64,000 nt of DNA from Cellulophaga sp. Hel_I_12. Lineage in GTDB: Bacteria > Bacteroidota > Bacteroidia > Flavobacteriales > Flavobacteriaceae. The notes beneath the pieces were generated by a model. That model saw only the letters and a program-made list of their open reading frames with translations, made no database searches and was not told where the DNA came from. The DNA lies in contig NZ_JUHB01000001.1 in NCBI RefSeq assembly GCF_000799565.1, positions 496,001 through 560,000 on the forward strand. Reading direction: 5' to 3'. The translations under genes and the position numbers were made by a program. Shown here piece by piece: positions 44,878 through 53,822 of this stretch. Within the stretch, counting starts at the first letter, position 1, and each line of letters opens with the position of its first letter.

Positions 44878-46164
44878 ATGAAAAAAATTATAAGAATTAG
44901 TTTTTGTATTCTTATTTTGAGCGCATGTTCTAATGATCGCGAAGATCTTTTAGACGCAATTACAACTGACAGTAACCCGCCCATTGACCAATCAAATCTT
45001 GATAGCGATGGTGATGGTGTTAGCGATACCGCAGAAAATGAAGATGGTACGGACCCCAATAATACTTGCTCTTTTATAGTAACTAAACAAACCATAAAAA
45101 CTTCGGATGCATGGAATGAAGGTGACTGTGATGCTGACGGCCTTAAAAATGCTTTGGAAATTACAGACAAAACAAACCCTTTAAAAGCAGATTCTGATGA
45201 AGATGGAGTGCCAGATGGCGTTGAGAAAACAGACGGTACTGATCCCTTAAAAGCCGATACAGATCAGGATGGGGTCAATGATGGAACCGAGAAAGTTGAT
45301 GGTACAGACCCCTTAGTGGCAGATACTGACGGGGACGGAGTTCAAGACGGAATCGAAAAAAATGATCAGACCAATCCCTTAACTATTGATACTGATGGCG
45401 ATGGTGTGAACGATGGTGTCGAAAAGGCCGATGCGACAGATCCCTTAAAAGCGGATACTGACGGAGATAATTTATCTGACGGAATAGAAAAAGAGTTGGG
45501 TACTGATCCCTTAAAAGTGGATACCGACGGTGATGGCGTTTCTGACGATATAGAAAGTTTAAATAATACCAATCCATTAGATTATTGTCTTTTTCTTTTA
45601 ACGAGTCAAAATCAAACCCCCAGTAATGCATGGAATATTGAGGATTGCGATTTAGATGGTACTTCAAATGCCCAAGAAATAGAAAACGGAACAAATCCTT
45701 TAGTTTTTGATGAAACCACACCTGTAACTTCCCCAATTTCAGGGACTTGGAACTTAACGAATGCCGTTATTAATGATGGGACAGGTACAACAGTATTTTT
45801 GAATGCCACCTATTCATTAACCTACACGGCTACTTCAACGAATGAAAATGTAGTCGTTGAATTTACAGAAAACCCCAATAAAGTAACGAGTACAGGTACT
45901 TATGGTATGCTCTTAAAGTTCACGTTTTTAGGCACAGCCTATGAAGATAGATTTAGCTCAGAAAGTCCTTTTGCTAATGGCGATTGGGACATCCAAGGAA
46001 CTGCGTTAACGGTAAGCGCAAATGCCACCGTGAATGGCTCTTATGAGATCATCACACTCACAGAAAACACCTTACAGATCAGTACGGCGATTGATAGGGA
46101 TGTACCTGCAGGCGGTGTCATCATAAAAGCGAAAGGAACGCTAATTATGACCTTTTCTAAATAA
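44878..46164 (+). CDS. Thrombospondin type 3 repeat lipoprotein with C-terminal lipocalin-like domain
   Basis: Calcium-binding cell-surface lipoprotein of 428 residues. The SPII signal ends ILSACSNDRED. Residues about 40-280 are TSP3 repeats with the calcium loop DxDxDGxxD: six copies of exactly 22 residues in the middle, flanked on each side by a Cys-containing module (NTCSFIV to DAWNEGDCDADG, and DYCLFLL to NAWNIEDCDLDG). The last 145 residues, from SGTWNLTNAVI to LIMTFSK, are beta-rich and read like a lipocalin-type domain. Rigid calcium-stiffened stalk plus a binding head is the likely architecture. Divergent from the DUF3820 gene with 62 bases between. Confidence 0.88.
   Translation: MKKIIRISFCILILSACSNDREDLLDAITTDSNPPIDQSNLDSDGDGVSDTAENEDGTDPNNTCSFIVTKQTIKTSDAWNEGDCDADGLKNALEITDKTNPLKADSDEDGVPDGVEKTDGTDPLKADTDQDGVNDGTEKVDGTDPLVADTDGDGVQDGIEKNDQTNPLTIDTDGDGVNDGVEKADATDPLKADTDGDNLSDGIEKELGTDPLKVDTDGDGVSDDIESLNNTNPLDYCLFLLTSQNQTPSNAWNIEDCDLDGTSNAQEIENGTNPLVFDETTPVTSPISGTWNLTNAVINDGTGTTVFLNATYSLTYTATSTNENVVVEFTENPNKVTSTGTYGMLLKFTFLGTAYEDRFSSESPFANGDWDIQGTALTVSANATVNGSYEIITLTENTLQISTAIDRDVPAGGVIIKAKGTLIMTFSK
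45187..45582 (+). repeat. Six tandem 66-bp units coding TSP3 repeats
   Basis: Units begin at 45187, 45253, 45319, 45385, 45451 and 45517 with no spacing error. Each codes xDTDxDGVxDGxEKxDxTDPLx with drift mainly at third positions, so the array is maintained at protein level. It lies inside the lipoprotein gene above. Confidence 0.9.
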
Positions 46165-46254
46165 TTTTTTAAAAAATGTTCTAGGAAGTAGTCTTTTGTA
46201 GCCTACAGCACCTTTTTTTTAAAAATAAAGTATATTTTTAAGAAAAATATGGGT

Positions 46255-47121
46255 ATGAAAAGAAGAGACTTTATTGGAACATCTGCTGTAGGTTCATTAA
46301 GCATCATTTCCTGCACGGCAGCAACGGCTTCGATACCAAGTAAAGAAAAAGATTTTGTTTTAAAACATAATATTAATCACAGTGTTTGTCATTGGTGCTT
46401 TAGTAAAATTCCCTTAGAAGAATTTTTAATAACCCTAAATAAGCTTGGAGTAAAAGCAGTTGATTTAATGGGACCTAAAGAATGGCCGCTTTTAAAAAAA
46501 TACAATATTGATTCTGCCATGTGCAACGGCGCAGAAATTAGCCTTACTGAAGGTTGGAATGACCCGCAATACCACGAGGTACTTGTCAAGAATTATTCTG
46601 AAATGATTCCTAAAGTTGCCCAAGCTGGGTATAAAAACTTAATTTGTTTTAGTGGAAATCGCAGAGGAATGGATGATCAAGTAGGCTTGCAACATTGTAT
46701 TGACGGACTTTCTAAAATTATGCCATTGGCTGAGAAACACGGCATAGTTATCCAAATGGAATTATTTAACGCCATTAATCATCCTGATTATATGTGTGAT
46801 ACCTCCGCTTGGGGAATTGCATTATGTAAAGGTTTAGGATCTGAAAGTTTTAAATTGCTTTTTGATATTTACCACATGCAAATTCAAGAAGGCGATATTA
46901 TTAGAAGTATTCAAGATAATCATCAGTATTTTGGACATTATCATACCGCTGGAGTTCCAGGTCGCCACGAAATTGATGAAAATCAGGAGCTATATTATCC
47001 TGCTATTATGCGCGCTATTTTGGCTACAGGCTATAAAGGCTACGTAGCTCAAGAATTTATTCCTGAACGCGAAGATAAAATTGAATCTTTAAAACAAGGC
47101 TTTTTAATTTGTGATGTTTAA
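46255..47121 (+). CDS. Hydroxypyruvate isomerase-like TIM-barrel protein with Tat signal
   Basis: Sugar-phosphate isomerase/epimerase (AP endonuclease family 2) fold, closest to hydroxypyruvate isomerase. The barrel shows INHSVCHWCFSKIPLEEF (about 42-58), VKAVDLMGPKEW (about 68), the metal-ligand Glu in VIQMELFN (about 165), DIYHMQIQEGD (about 204) and GHYHTAGVPGRHE (about 225). The N-terminus carries a twin-arginine signal (RRDFIG, then a hydrophobic stretch and ISC), so unlike enteric Hyi it is exported folded and may be lipidated. ATG at 46255 is used; the ATG six bases earlier is also possible. Length 288. No glyoxylate genes nearby, so substrate is open. Confidence 0.88.
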   Translation: MKRRDFIGTSAVGSLSIISCTAATASIPSKEKDFVLKHNINHSVCHWCFSKIPLEEFLITLNKLGVKAVDLMGPKEWPLLKKYNIDSAMCNGAEISLTEGWNDPQYHEVLVKNYSEMIPKVAQAGYKNLICFSGNRRGMDDQVGLQHCIDGLSKIMPLAEKHGIVIQMELFNAINHPDYMCDTSAWGIALCKGLGSESFKLLFDIYHMQIQEGDIIRSIQDNHQYFGHYHTAGVPGRHEIDENQELYYPAIMRAILATGYKGYVAQEFIPEREDKIESLKQGFLICDV

Positions 47122-47304
47122 TACGCTTTGGGCAATGCACTTCATATATTCTATGCGAGAAATTATTTTTAATCTGAACTAAAATTAGAGATTCTATTTG
47201 CTGTTTTAATTAAATCAACCTAGGTATACATGCAGGGGACATAGTATTTTTAAACGGATGAAGCAGACCTAGGTTTAAGTATATCAATCATTTTCGCTCC
47301 CTTT

Positions 47305-48018
47305 TTAATTATAAGCCCGCACTTCTCCCATATCCAATGGTACAGGACCTATGGTGTGAGAAGACGGTAAGTACAGCCCATTTTCCATCACTTTCCATTC
47401 GTCCCAAGTGGCTTCTAGACCACCAATCGGAATAATTTTTACCCACATTTGAAAACTAACTGGGAAGCCATTGTTCTGTAATTTCCATAAATAAGAGTCT
47501 CCAGGCGTTGTTCCTCCTGAGGAATAGGTGACTAACAAAGCTTCGGAGCCATCTTCTAAAAGTACTACATTTCGTTTGGTTCCTTTATCAAAAACTTTAA
47601 AAGGAGCCACTAACCAGAAAGAATCATTATTAAAAAAATTAACCGCCTTAACTATGATTTCTGATTTAGAAGCATTCAAAAGTTCAGTCGAATTTTGAAA
47701 AACGTGACTCTTAGTAGGGTCGGCAAGATTTAATTGAACCTTGTAATCACCCCATTTCACTTCAACTTCTCCCTTTGCTTTATGCCATTTGTACTGATGC
47801 GCTCCGCCAGCAAAAGTCCATTCGATATGCTTAGTTTGTACATACGCTTCATGATGTATAGCTGTTAACATTTTTTGTGCTAAAATATCAGCCTTTTCAG
47901 GTTTTGAACCCTCCGGCAAAGGTTCGTTATAGATCAGATACAAGGCCACGAATGCCAGGAAGAGCAAGGTGAATAACGCAAGAATAATTTTCAGTACTTT
48001 CTTAAAAATTCTTTTCAT
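47305..48018 (-). CDS. Conserved membrane-anchored or exported protein of unknown function
   Basis: A 237-residue protein with one N-terminal hydrophobic helix (about 9-28, ILALFTLLFLAFVALYLIY) and a periplasmic remainder rich in beta strand and tryptophan (WTFAGGAHQYKWHKAKGEVEVKWGDY, in short WTFAGGAHQYKWHKA). SYLWKLQNNGFPVSFQMWV and PIGGLEATWDEW resemble outer-membrane-lipoprotein sorting-like folds, but I do not recognise the family. It lies 54 bases before the ggt gene in map order, downstream of it on the strand, so they may be cotranscribed. Confidence 0.72.
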   Translation of the reverse strand: MKRIFKKVLKIILALFTLLFLAFVALYLIYNEPLPEGSKPEKADILAQKMLTAIHHEAYVQTKHIEWTFAGGAHQYKWHKAKGEVEVKWGDYKVQLNLADPTKSHVFQNSTELLNASKSEIIVKAVNFFNNDSFWLVAPFKVFDKGTKRNVVLLEDGSEALLVTYSSGGTTPGDSYLWKLQNNGFPVSFQMWVKIIPIGGLEATWDEWKVMENGLYLPSSHTIGPVPLDMGEVRAYN

Positions 48019-48072
48019 ATATTTTCGTTGAGCACCCTGCGCTTTCGGCTGTGCCCATTTTTATTTGTAATA

Positions 48073-49764
48073 TCAATACCCTACAGCCGCATCGTCACCA
48101 CGCCTATCTGCACCACCTTCTAATTGGCCATTTGGCAAAACCAAAATAGCATCGACTTTCCCAATTATAGTATTGTCTTCTTCATTAATTTGATATCCTT
48201 TAGCTTTTAAACTAGTAATTAGTTCAGGAGATAAGCCATTGGGTTCAAAAATAAGAACATCTGGTAACCATTGGTGGTGAAATCTAGGAGCATTTACCGC
48301 ATCTTGCATGCTTAAACCAAATTCATACGTATTCAATATCGTTTCTGCTACAGCAGTAATGATCGTTGAACCTCCTGGGGTGCCCACAACCATCCATAAT
48401 TTTCCGTCTTTTTCAACAATAGTAGGTGTCATGCTACTCAACATTCTTTTCTCTGGTTGAATACTATTTGCTTCTGCGCCAATTAAGCCAAACATATTAG
48501 GCACTCCTGCTTTAGCACTGAAATCGTCCATTTCATTATTTAAAAAGAAACCTAATTCATCAGAATACAATTTAGACCCAAAATTACCATTTAAAGTAGT
48601 TGTTACAGAAACAGCATTACCCTCGGCATCAATAATAGAGTAGTGGGTAGTTTCCATACTTTCCAAAATCTCTACCTTACCATGGGAAACAGCATCAGAG
48701 CTTGTAGCCTGTTCAAAAGAGAAATCGGACATACGTTCTGTTAAATAGGTATCATTCAAAATTTGCTCTGAAGGTATTTCAACAAAATCGGGATCTCCTA
48801 AATAGTAATTTCGATCGGCATAAGCACGTCTAAAGGATTCCGTTAATACCTGAATTGTTTTTTCTGAATTATGTCCAAGGGTAGCTAGATCATAAGGCTC
48901 AATCATTTTAAAAATCTGATTCATAGTCACACCACCGCTACTTGGAGGCGCCATAGATATTATATTTAAATCTTTATAGTTAAACAGTACAGGTTCACGC
49001 CATACAGCTTGGTATTTTGCTAAATCTTCCTCAGTTACAAATCCTCCATTTTTTTGAATAAAGGCCGCCAATTTTTGAGCAATTTCTCCTTTATAGAAGC
49101 CATCGTGCCCTTGCTCCTGAATTATTTTTAATGTTTTTGCCAATGCTGGGTATTTTATGACATCGCCTGCATTGTACACCGTAGCGAATTTAGTGCTATC
49201 ACCATTCACTTTCATAAATATTTCGCGATATCCTTTGAGTATTTCAGCTTGTTTTTCAGTGACTGTAACTCCGTTCTCAGCCAGTGCAATAACAGGTTCA
49301 AAAATAGCCTTTAGGGGCAATTTTCCTAATTTTTTATGCACTGCTATAATCCCAGCAATAGCACCAGGAACACCCACCGAAGTAGCTCCAAGCGTACTCA
49401 TATTAGGAATAACATTTCCTTCAGCATCTAAATACATGTCACGATAGGCAGACAATGGTGCTTTTTCTCTAAAATCTAAAGAACCAACTTCTCCATTATT
49501 TTTTCGATATACCATAAAACCACCACCGCCAATATTCCCTGCTCTAGGGTAAGCAACAGCCAAGGCTAACTGCGTTCCAATCATGGCATCAAAAGCATTG
49601 CCGCCTTTCGCCATAATATCAGCACCTATTTTAGACGCTTCTTCTCGTGCAGAAACCACCATGGCCTTATCTGTAACTAAACCAGTTGGTGTTGGTGTTG
49701 GAGCTTGATTTTTACACTGGATAAAGCTCAAAAGTACGACAAGGAAATAAATGTATTTTTTCAT
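48073..49764 (-). CDS. ggt: Gamma-glutamyltranspeptidase, lipoprotein form
   Basis: Cleaves gamma-glutamyl compounds such as glutathione in the periplasm. The SPII signal ends SFIQC (Cys about 17). The large-subunit start VVSAREEASKIGADIMAKGGNAFDA (key GGNAFDA) and GGGGFMVYR are canonical; the catalytic Thr of the self-processing site is in METTHYSIID (about residue 370), followed by SVTTTLNGNFG and the substrate-binding SSMTPTIV and GTPGGSTII. Length of 563 residues fits. Preceded by the ACP phosphodiesterase gene with 16 bases between, so one transcript is likely. Confidence 0.96.
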   Translation of the reverse strand: MKKYIYFLVVLLSFIQCKNQAPTPTPTGLVTDKAMVVSAREEASKIGADIMAKGGNAFDAMIGTQLALAVAYPRAGNIGGGGFMVYRKNNGEVGSLDFREKAPLSAYRDMYLDAEGNVIPNMSTLGATSVGVPGAIAGIIAVHKKLGKLPLKAIFEPVIALAENGVTVTEKQAEILKGYREIFMKVNGDSTKFATVYNAGDVIKYPALAKTLKIIQEQGHDGFYKGEIAQKLAAFIQKNGGFVTEEDLAKYQAVWREPVLFNYKDLNIISMAPPSSGGVTMNQIFKMIEPYDLATLGHNSEKTIQVLTESFRRAYADRNYYLGDPDFVEIPSEQILNDTYLTERMSDFSFEQATSSDAVSHGKVEILESMETTHYSIIDAEGNAVSVTTTLNGNFGSKLYSDELGFFLNNEMDDFSAKAGVPNMFGLIGAEANSIQPEKRMLSSMTPTIVEKDGKLWMVVGTPGGSTIITAVAETILNTYEFGLSMQDAVNAPRFHHQWLPDVLIFEPNGLSPELITSLKAKGYQINEEDNTIIGKVDAILVLPNGQLEGGADRRGDDAAVGY

Positions 49765-49780
49765 TGGTAATTGGGTTCGT

Positions 49781-50365
49781 TTAAAGTGAATGATATGTTT
49801 GTTTTGAAAAATCGATTAACTCTCTAAAAAAAGAGGTGAATTCTTTTTCGAACTCTTGATAATGTTCGTTTAAATCTAAGATAGCAAAATTCATTTTAGA
49901 TTTATTTTTTGTTCGTCTATTCATTCCATTTAAAACGCGTTCAATACCTTCTAAATTGGCATAATTTACAATCCAATTCTCTTGGATCATATAGGGCATC
50001 ATGTGTTTTGTTGCCTCAGGAAGAATAGCATAATTAGCTTTTAATAACGCATAAAAATTAGCTACAAAATCAGCTAAAGGAACCTCTGAATACTGGTTCC
50101 AATTCTTAGCTAAAAAATGATCGTAAAAAATATCAACAATAATTCCGCTATAATGACTGTAATTTTGATGTAATTTTTTGGTGCTTAGGCGTACTGTTGG
50201 GTGCGCATCTGTAAACGTATCTATATGACGGTGTAATTTTATTCCTTTTTGTACTCTTTCCGGCAAATGTGTATACTTATTTCCTGGAATACTATCGGCA
50301 AAAAAATTACCAAGGGAAACTTCATCATCATTAAAGGATAAAAAAATATGCGCCAAAAAATTCAT
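49781..50365 (-). CDS. Acyl carrier protein phosphodiesterase (AcpH/DUF479)
   Basis: Removes the 4'-phosphopantetheine from acyl carrier protein. The ATG at 50365 (194 residues, MNFLAHIFLSFND) is chosen over an upstream in-frame start because E. coli AcpH begins the same way and is 193 residues long. Family residues: FLAHIFLS, GNFFADSIPG (about 20), GIKLHRHIDTFTDAHP (about 39-54), IIVDIFYDHFLAKNW (about 73-87). HD-like metal-binding His and Asp are present. Divergent from glmM with 95 bases between starts. Confidence 0.9.
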   Translation of the reverse strand: MNFLAHIFLSFNDDEVSLGNFFADSIPGNKYTHLPERVQKGIKLHRHIDTFTDAHPTVRLSTKKLHQNYSHYSGIIVDIFYDHFLAKNWNQYSEVPLADFVANFYALLKANYAILPEATKHMMPYMIQENWIVNYANLEGIERVLNGMNRRTKNKSKMNFAILDLNEHYQEFEKEFTSFFRELIDFSKQTYHSL

Positions 50366-50433
50366 ACAATCACAAAAAACACTAATAGGTTCGAATTTAC
50401 GAATAAGAGGAATACCATTTAATACGAACCGAT

Positions 50434-50441
50434 TATATTTG
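50434..50441 (+). promoter_or_regulatory. Probable -7 element of glmM
   Basis: TATATTTG, an exact TAnnTTTG match, 19 bases before the glmM ATG. The -33 region (CATTT) is imperfect. Confidence 0.45.
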
Positions 50442-50460
50442 CAAAAACTTTTATACAATT

Positions 50461-51855
50461 ATGACACTGATCAAATCAATTTCAGGAATACGGGGTACTA
50501 TTGGAGGAAAACCAGGCGATAATTTAACACCAATTGATGCCGTGAAATTTGCGGCTGCTTATGGTATATGGCTTAAAGGGTATACAAAAAGTAACAAAAA
50601 ACTAAAAGTAGTAATTGGAAGAGATGCGCGTTTGTCCGGAGAAATGATTCAGAATTTAGTGGTTTCTACTTTAGTAGGTTTAGGGATTGACGTTATTGAT
50701 CTAGACCTATCCACTACACCAACCGTTGAAATTGCGGTGCCTTTAGAAAAGGCAGATGGTGGCATTATATTAACTGCTAGTCATAATCCTAAACAGTGGA
50801 ATGCCTTAAAACTTTTAAATGAAAAAGGGGAGTTTTTAAATGCTGAAGAAGGCGCTTTAATTCTTGAAATAGCTGAAAAAGAAGATTTTGACTTTTCAGA
50901 AGTAGACGATTTAGGAGAAATTACCAAAAACGATTCTTATATCGATATTCATATTGACGAAGTGCTCGACTTGCCTTTAGTTGATGCCGATACCATCCGA
51001 GCGGCAAAGTTTAAAGTGGTGGTAGATGGTGTTAATTCTACCGGAGGAATCGCAATTCCTAAATTATTAAAAGAATTAGGGGTTGAAGTGGTGGAATTGT
51101 ATTGTGACCCAACTGGTCATTTTCCTCATAACCCAGAACCTTTAAAAGAACATTTAGGTGATATTTGTGCCTTGGTTTTAAAAGAAAAAGCAGATTTTGG
51201 AATTGTAGTAGATCCTGATGTAGATCGTTTGGCTTTTATAAGTAACGATGGTGAAATGTTTGGCGAAGAGTATACCTTGGTGGCTTGTGCGGATTATGTT
51301 TTAGGAAAAACGAAAGGAAATACCGTATCGAACTTATCATCTTCAAGAGCACTTCGAGATATTACGGAGAAACACGGCGGAACCTACGAAGCTGCGGCCG
51401 TTGGTGAAGTAAATGTCGTTACGAAAATGAAGGCAATAAATGCAATTATTGGGGGTGAAGGCAACGGAGGCATTATTTATCCAGAAAGTCATTTTGGTCG
51501 TGATTCTTTGGTTGGCACGGCTTTATTTTTAATGTTGATGGCTGAAAAAGGGGGGACTGTAGCAGAATTAAGAGCTAGTTATCCGTCTTATTTTATGAGT
51601 AAAAAGAAAATAGAATTAACGCCAGGTTTAAACGTAGATGCTATTTTAGAAACTATGGCAAAGAACTATAAAGATGAAGAAATTTCGACCATCGATGGGG
51701 TCAAGATCGATTTTGCTGAAAATTGGGTACACCTGCGTAAATCAAATACAGAACCAATTATCAGAATTTATACCGAAGCGAAATCACAACTTGAGGCCGA
51801 TAGTTTAGCCGATAAGATTATTAGAGAAATTAAACAAATTGCAGGTTTGAAATAG
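50461..51855 (+). CDS. glmM: Phosphoglucosamine mutase
   Basis: Converts glucosamine-6-phosphate to glucosamine-1-phosphate for peptidoglycan and lipid A. Active-site serine loop LTASHNPKQWNALK (about 101-114), metal loop DPDVDRLAF (about 242-250) and sugar-binding GEGNGGIIYP (about 326) are present, and the phosphate-binding RKSNTEPIIRIYTEA is near the C-terminus. At 464 residues it is the usual size. The N-terminal SGIRGTIGG is also shared with phosphomannomutases, so a minor alternative is a mannose/glucose mutase. Confidence 0.92.
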   Translation: MTLIKSISGIRGTIGGKPGDNLTPIDAVKFAAAYGIWLKGYTKSNKKLKVVIGRDARLSGEMIQNLVVSTLVGLGIDVIDLDLSTTPTVEIAVPLEKADGGIILTASHNPKQWNALKLLNEKGEFLNAEEGALILEIAEKEDFDFSEVDDLGEITKNDSYIDIHIDEVLDLPLVDADTIRAAKFKVVVDGVNSTGGIAIPKLLKELGVEVVELYCDPTGHFPHNPEPLKEHLGDICALVLKEKADFGIVVDPDVDRLAFISNDGEMFGEEYTLVACADYVLGKTKGNTVSNLSSSRALRDITEKHGGTYEAAAVGEVNVVTKMKAINAIIGGEGNGGIIYPESHFGRDSLVGTALFLMLMAEKGGTVAELRASYPSYFMSKKKIELTPGLNVDAILETMAKNYKDEEISTIDGVKIDFAENWVHLRKSNTEPIIRIYTEAKSQLEADSLADKIIREIKQIAGLK

Positions 51856-51895
51856 AACCTCAAAAAGTCTAAAGTGCTTTTGGATGGGGTTTAGA

Positions 51896-51931
51896 ATAAA
51901 AGGTAATTTTTGAAATAAAATTACCTTTTAT
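51896..51931. terminator. Bidirectional terminator between glmM and the acyltransferase gene
   Basis: AAAAGGTAATTTT (51898-51910) pairs with AAAATTACCTTTT (51917-51929), A-rich on one side and T-rich on the other, between convergent genes. Confidence 0.85.
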
Positions 51932-52813
51932 TTATTGGGTGTCAGCTTTATTTCTGTGCTTCCACCGTCTATGAGTCCATAAATAATAAGGTGGATTTTC
52001 ACGAATTTGTTGTTCTGTTAATCGCAAAAATGTATCTGTTATTTCGTGTTCAGCCGTACTTTTTCCAGCTGTGGTAATCGGGATAAACGCTGCTTCGTAA
52101 TAACCTCTTTTTACTTTAGAAACTTTAAGAAATACCACTGCTAAATCCATTTTTCGAGCCATAGTTTCAGGACCACTAAAAACGGGTACTTTAATTCCCA
52201 TAAACTCTGTCCAATATGGCGCTCTATGGGCTTGTGGTGACTGGTCACTAACCATACCATATATTGATGGTACTTTGTCTTTATGATTCTTAACTACAGT
52301 TCTTACTGTTTCTTCTTGGGTGATAAGCGTGGTATTAAAGCGTGCCCTTGTACTTTTTACCCAATGATCAAAGTACTTATTTTTAATCTTTTGATAAATG
52401 GCATAACCCTCTGATTTTACATAATTGTTAATGCTCACATTCCACTCCCAATTCGCATAATGAGAACAAACTATTAAAATACTTTTTGTTTTCTCAAGCT
52501 CGTGAAGTACTTCTAAATTTGTAATATGGTAGCGATTTTTAATATCCTCTTTGGATATATTCATGGTCTTAATCATTTCCAGAAACGTATCACATAAATG
52601 ACCGTAAAAGATGCGTTGTATTTCTTTTAATTCTTTTGAAGATTTTTCGGGAAACACTAGGGATAAATTAGCATACACTATTTTTTTTCGATAGCCTAAT
52701 ACCGTATAAACGATAAAAAAAATAAAGTCTGATAGTGCATAAACTAGCTTAAAAGGAAGTATAGAAATTATCCAAATTAAGGGATACGCTAAAACAAATA
52801 CAAGTAACTGCAT
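51932..52813 (-). CDS. Lipid A lauroyltransferase family (LpxL/HtrB)
   Basis: Inner-membrane acyltransferase that adds a secondary acyl chain to lipid A. The ATG at 52813 (293 residues, MQLLVFVLAYPLIWIISILPF) is taken; an upstream extension would enter the divergent rhomboid control region. N-terminal membrane anchor, then the catalytic HX4E motif in CSHYANWEW (about residue 114), ARFNTTLIT, and VSDQSPQAHRAPYWTEFMGI (about 190-209), the LpxL substrate block. The ending YLWTHRRWKHR is diagnostic. Divergent from the rhomboid gene with 58 bases between. Confidence 0.92.
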   Translation of the reverse strand: MQLLVFVLAYPLIWIISILPFKLVYALSDFIFFIVYTVLGYRKKIVYANLSLVFPEKSSKELKEIQRIFYGHLCDTFLEMIKTMNISKEDIKNRYHITNLEVLHELEKTKSILIVCSHYANWEWNVSINNYVKSEGYAIYQKIKNKYFDHWVKSTRARFNTTLITQEETVRTVVKNHKDKVPSIYGMVSDQSPQAHRAPYWTEFMGIKVPVFSGPETMARKMDLAVVFLKVSKVKRGYYEAAFIPITTAGKSTAEHEITDTFLRLTEQQIRENPPYYLWTHRRWKHRNKADTQ

Positions 52814-52871
52814 GCCATATATTATTACGCAAATATAGCTATATTTGGGAGCAAATAGAAGCCTTAGTTTT

Positions 52872-53528
52872 ATGTTTGATGAAATGCATTTTGCCACTTT
52901 GGGGATTATTGCCCTAAACATTTTAGTATCCCTTAAGGGTTTTAATGATATAACTTTTTTTGATCGTTATAAATTTCAAGTAAATGCCATAGCTGCAGGT
53001 CAAAAAGAACGAATGTTTACTTCTGGGTTTCTACATGTAGATTTCTCCCATTTATTTTTTAACATGTTTACGCTGTTCTTTTTTGCTCCGGTCGTCATTG
53101 AATGGCTAAATTCAATACAATTTTTACTTATTTATGTGGTTAGTTTGGCAGCTGGCAGCCTTCTGAGCATGGTTTTTCATAAAAACGAGCCCTATTATAG
53201 CGCTGTAGGTGCTAGTGGCGCTGTTACCGGTATTTTATATGCCGCCATTTTACTGGAGCCACAAATGCGTTTAGGGTTTATGTTTATTCCAATTCCTGTG
53301 CCGGCTTATGTTTTTGGTATTGGTTATTTGCTGTATTCTATATATGGTATGAAAAGTAGATTAGGTAATATTGGGCATACTGCTCACTTTGGTGGGGCTA
53401 TTGGCGGATATGTTACAACCCTTATTTTCTTTCCGAGTCTACTGCAAACCGATCTTTTGATGGTCGCTTTGTTGGCCCTCCCTATCGTTGTGCTGTTCGT
53501 ACTCCAAAAAGCCGGAAAATTAAATTAA
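52872..53528 (+). CDS. Rhomboid-family intramembrane serine protease
   Basis: Six-helix membrane protease that cuts transmembrane segments. Start at ATG 52872 gives 218 residues. Helix 2 has SGFLHVDFSHLFFNM (His60, Asn64), helix 4 the nucleophile in VGASGAVTG (Ser115), and helix 6 the base in GHTAHFGGAIGG (His172), so the catalytic dyad is complete. Small bacterial form without extra domains. Substrates are unknown. Confidence 0.93.
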   Translation: MFDEMHFATLGIIALNILVSLKGFNDITFFDRYKFQVNAIAAGQKERMFTSGFLHVDFSHLFFNMFTLFFFAPVVIEWLNSIQFLLIYVVSLAAGSLLSMVFHKNEPYYSAVGASGAVTGILYAAILLEPQMRLGFMFIPIPVPAYVFGIGYLLYSIYGMKSRLGNIGHTAHFGGAIGGYVTTLIFFPSLLQTDLLMVALLALPIVVLFVLQKAGKLN

Positions 53529-53759
53529 AAAGTGCTCTTTAAATAGGCAGAAGTTTCAAGGCGTATGCTGACAATTTTTTTAAGACATCTCTTGAGGATT
53601 AACTTTTTAAAGCGGTCTAATGCTACTATTTATAGTTTTTTTAATCTAAAAATGCCATGGTTTATGAATACTCGTATGCTAAACCTTAGGCTAGAAGGCC
53701 TTGTGGCTCCCAAAGATTCTCGTTAGCCGCAGATGATGGCACAGAACATTTATAAAAAT

Positions 53760-53797
53760 AAAAAAGCCTAGTTTGTGAAACAAACCAGGCTTTTTTA
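53760..53797. terminator. Bidirectional terminator between rhomboid and TlpA-like genes
   Basis: AAAAAGCCTAGTTTG and CAAACCAGGCTTTTTT pair around TGAAA with one mismatch. The 230 bases before it, after the rhomboid stop, show nothing but a 24-codon frame that I discount. Confidence 0.85.
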
Positions 53798-53822
53798 CTA
53801 CCAGAGTACACTAGGTGCCATT

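Noticed and set aside
45187..45582. Regular repeats resembling a CRISPR array
   Set aside because: Units are contiguous 66-bp coding repeats with no unique spacers and lie in a clear reading frame.
45366..45736. Minus-strand frames inside the TSP3 repeats
   Set aside because: Open only because the 66-bp coding units repeat; products are low-complexity shadows.
47215..47276. AACCTAGGT and ACCTAGGTT inverted pair after the isomerase gene
   Set aside because: Arms of only 9 bases with about 40 bases between and no T-run; too weak to call a terminator or operator.
53652..53726. 24-codon frame in the rhomboid-TlpA spacer
   Set aside because: Too short, no promoter or conserved feature, within chance expectation.
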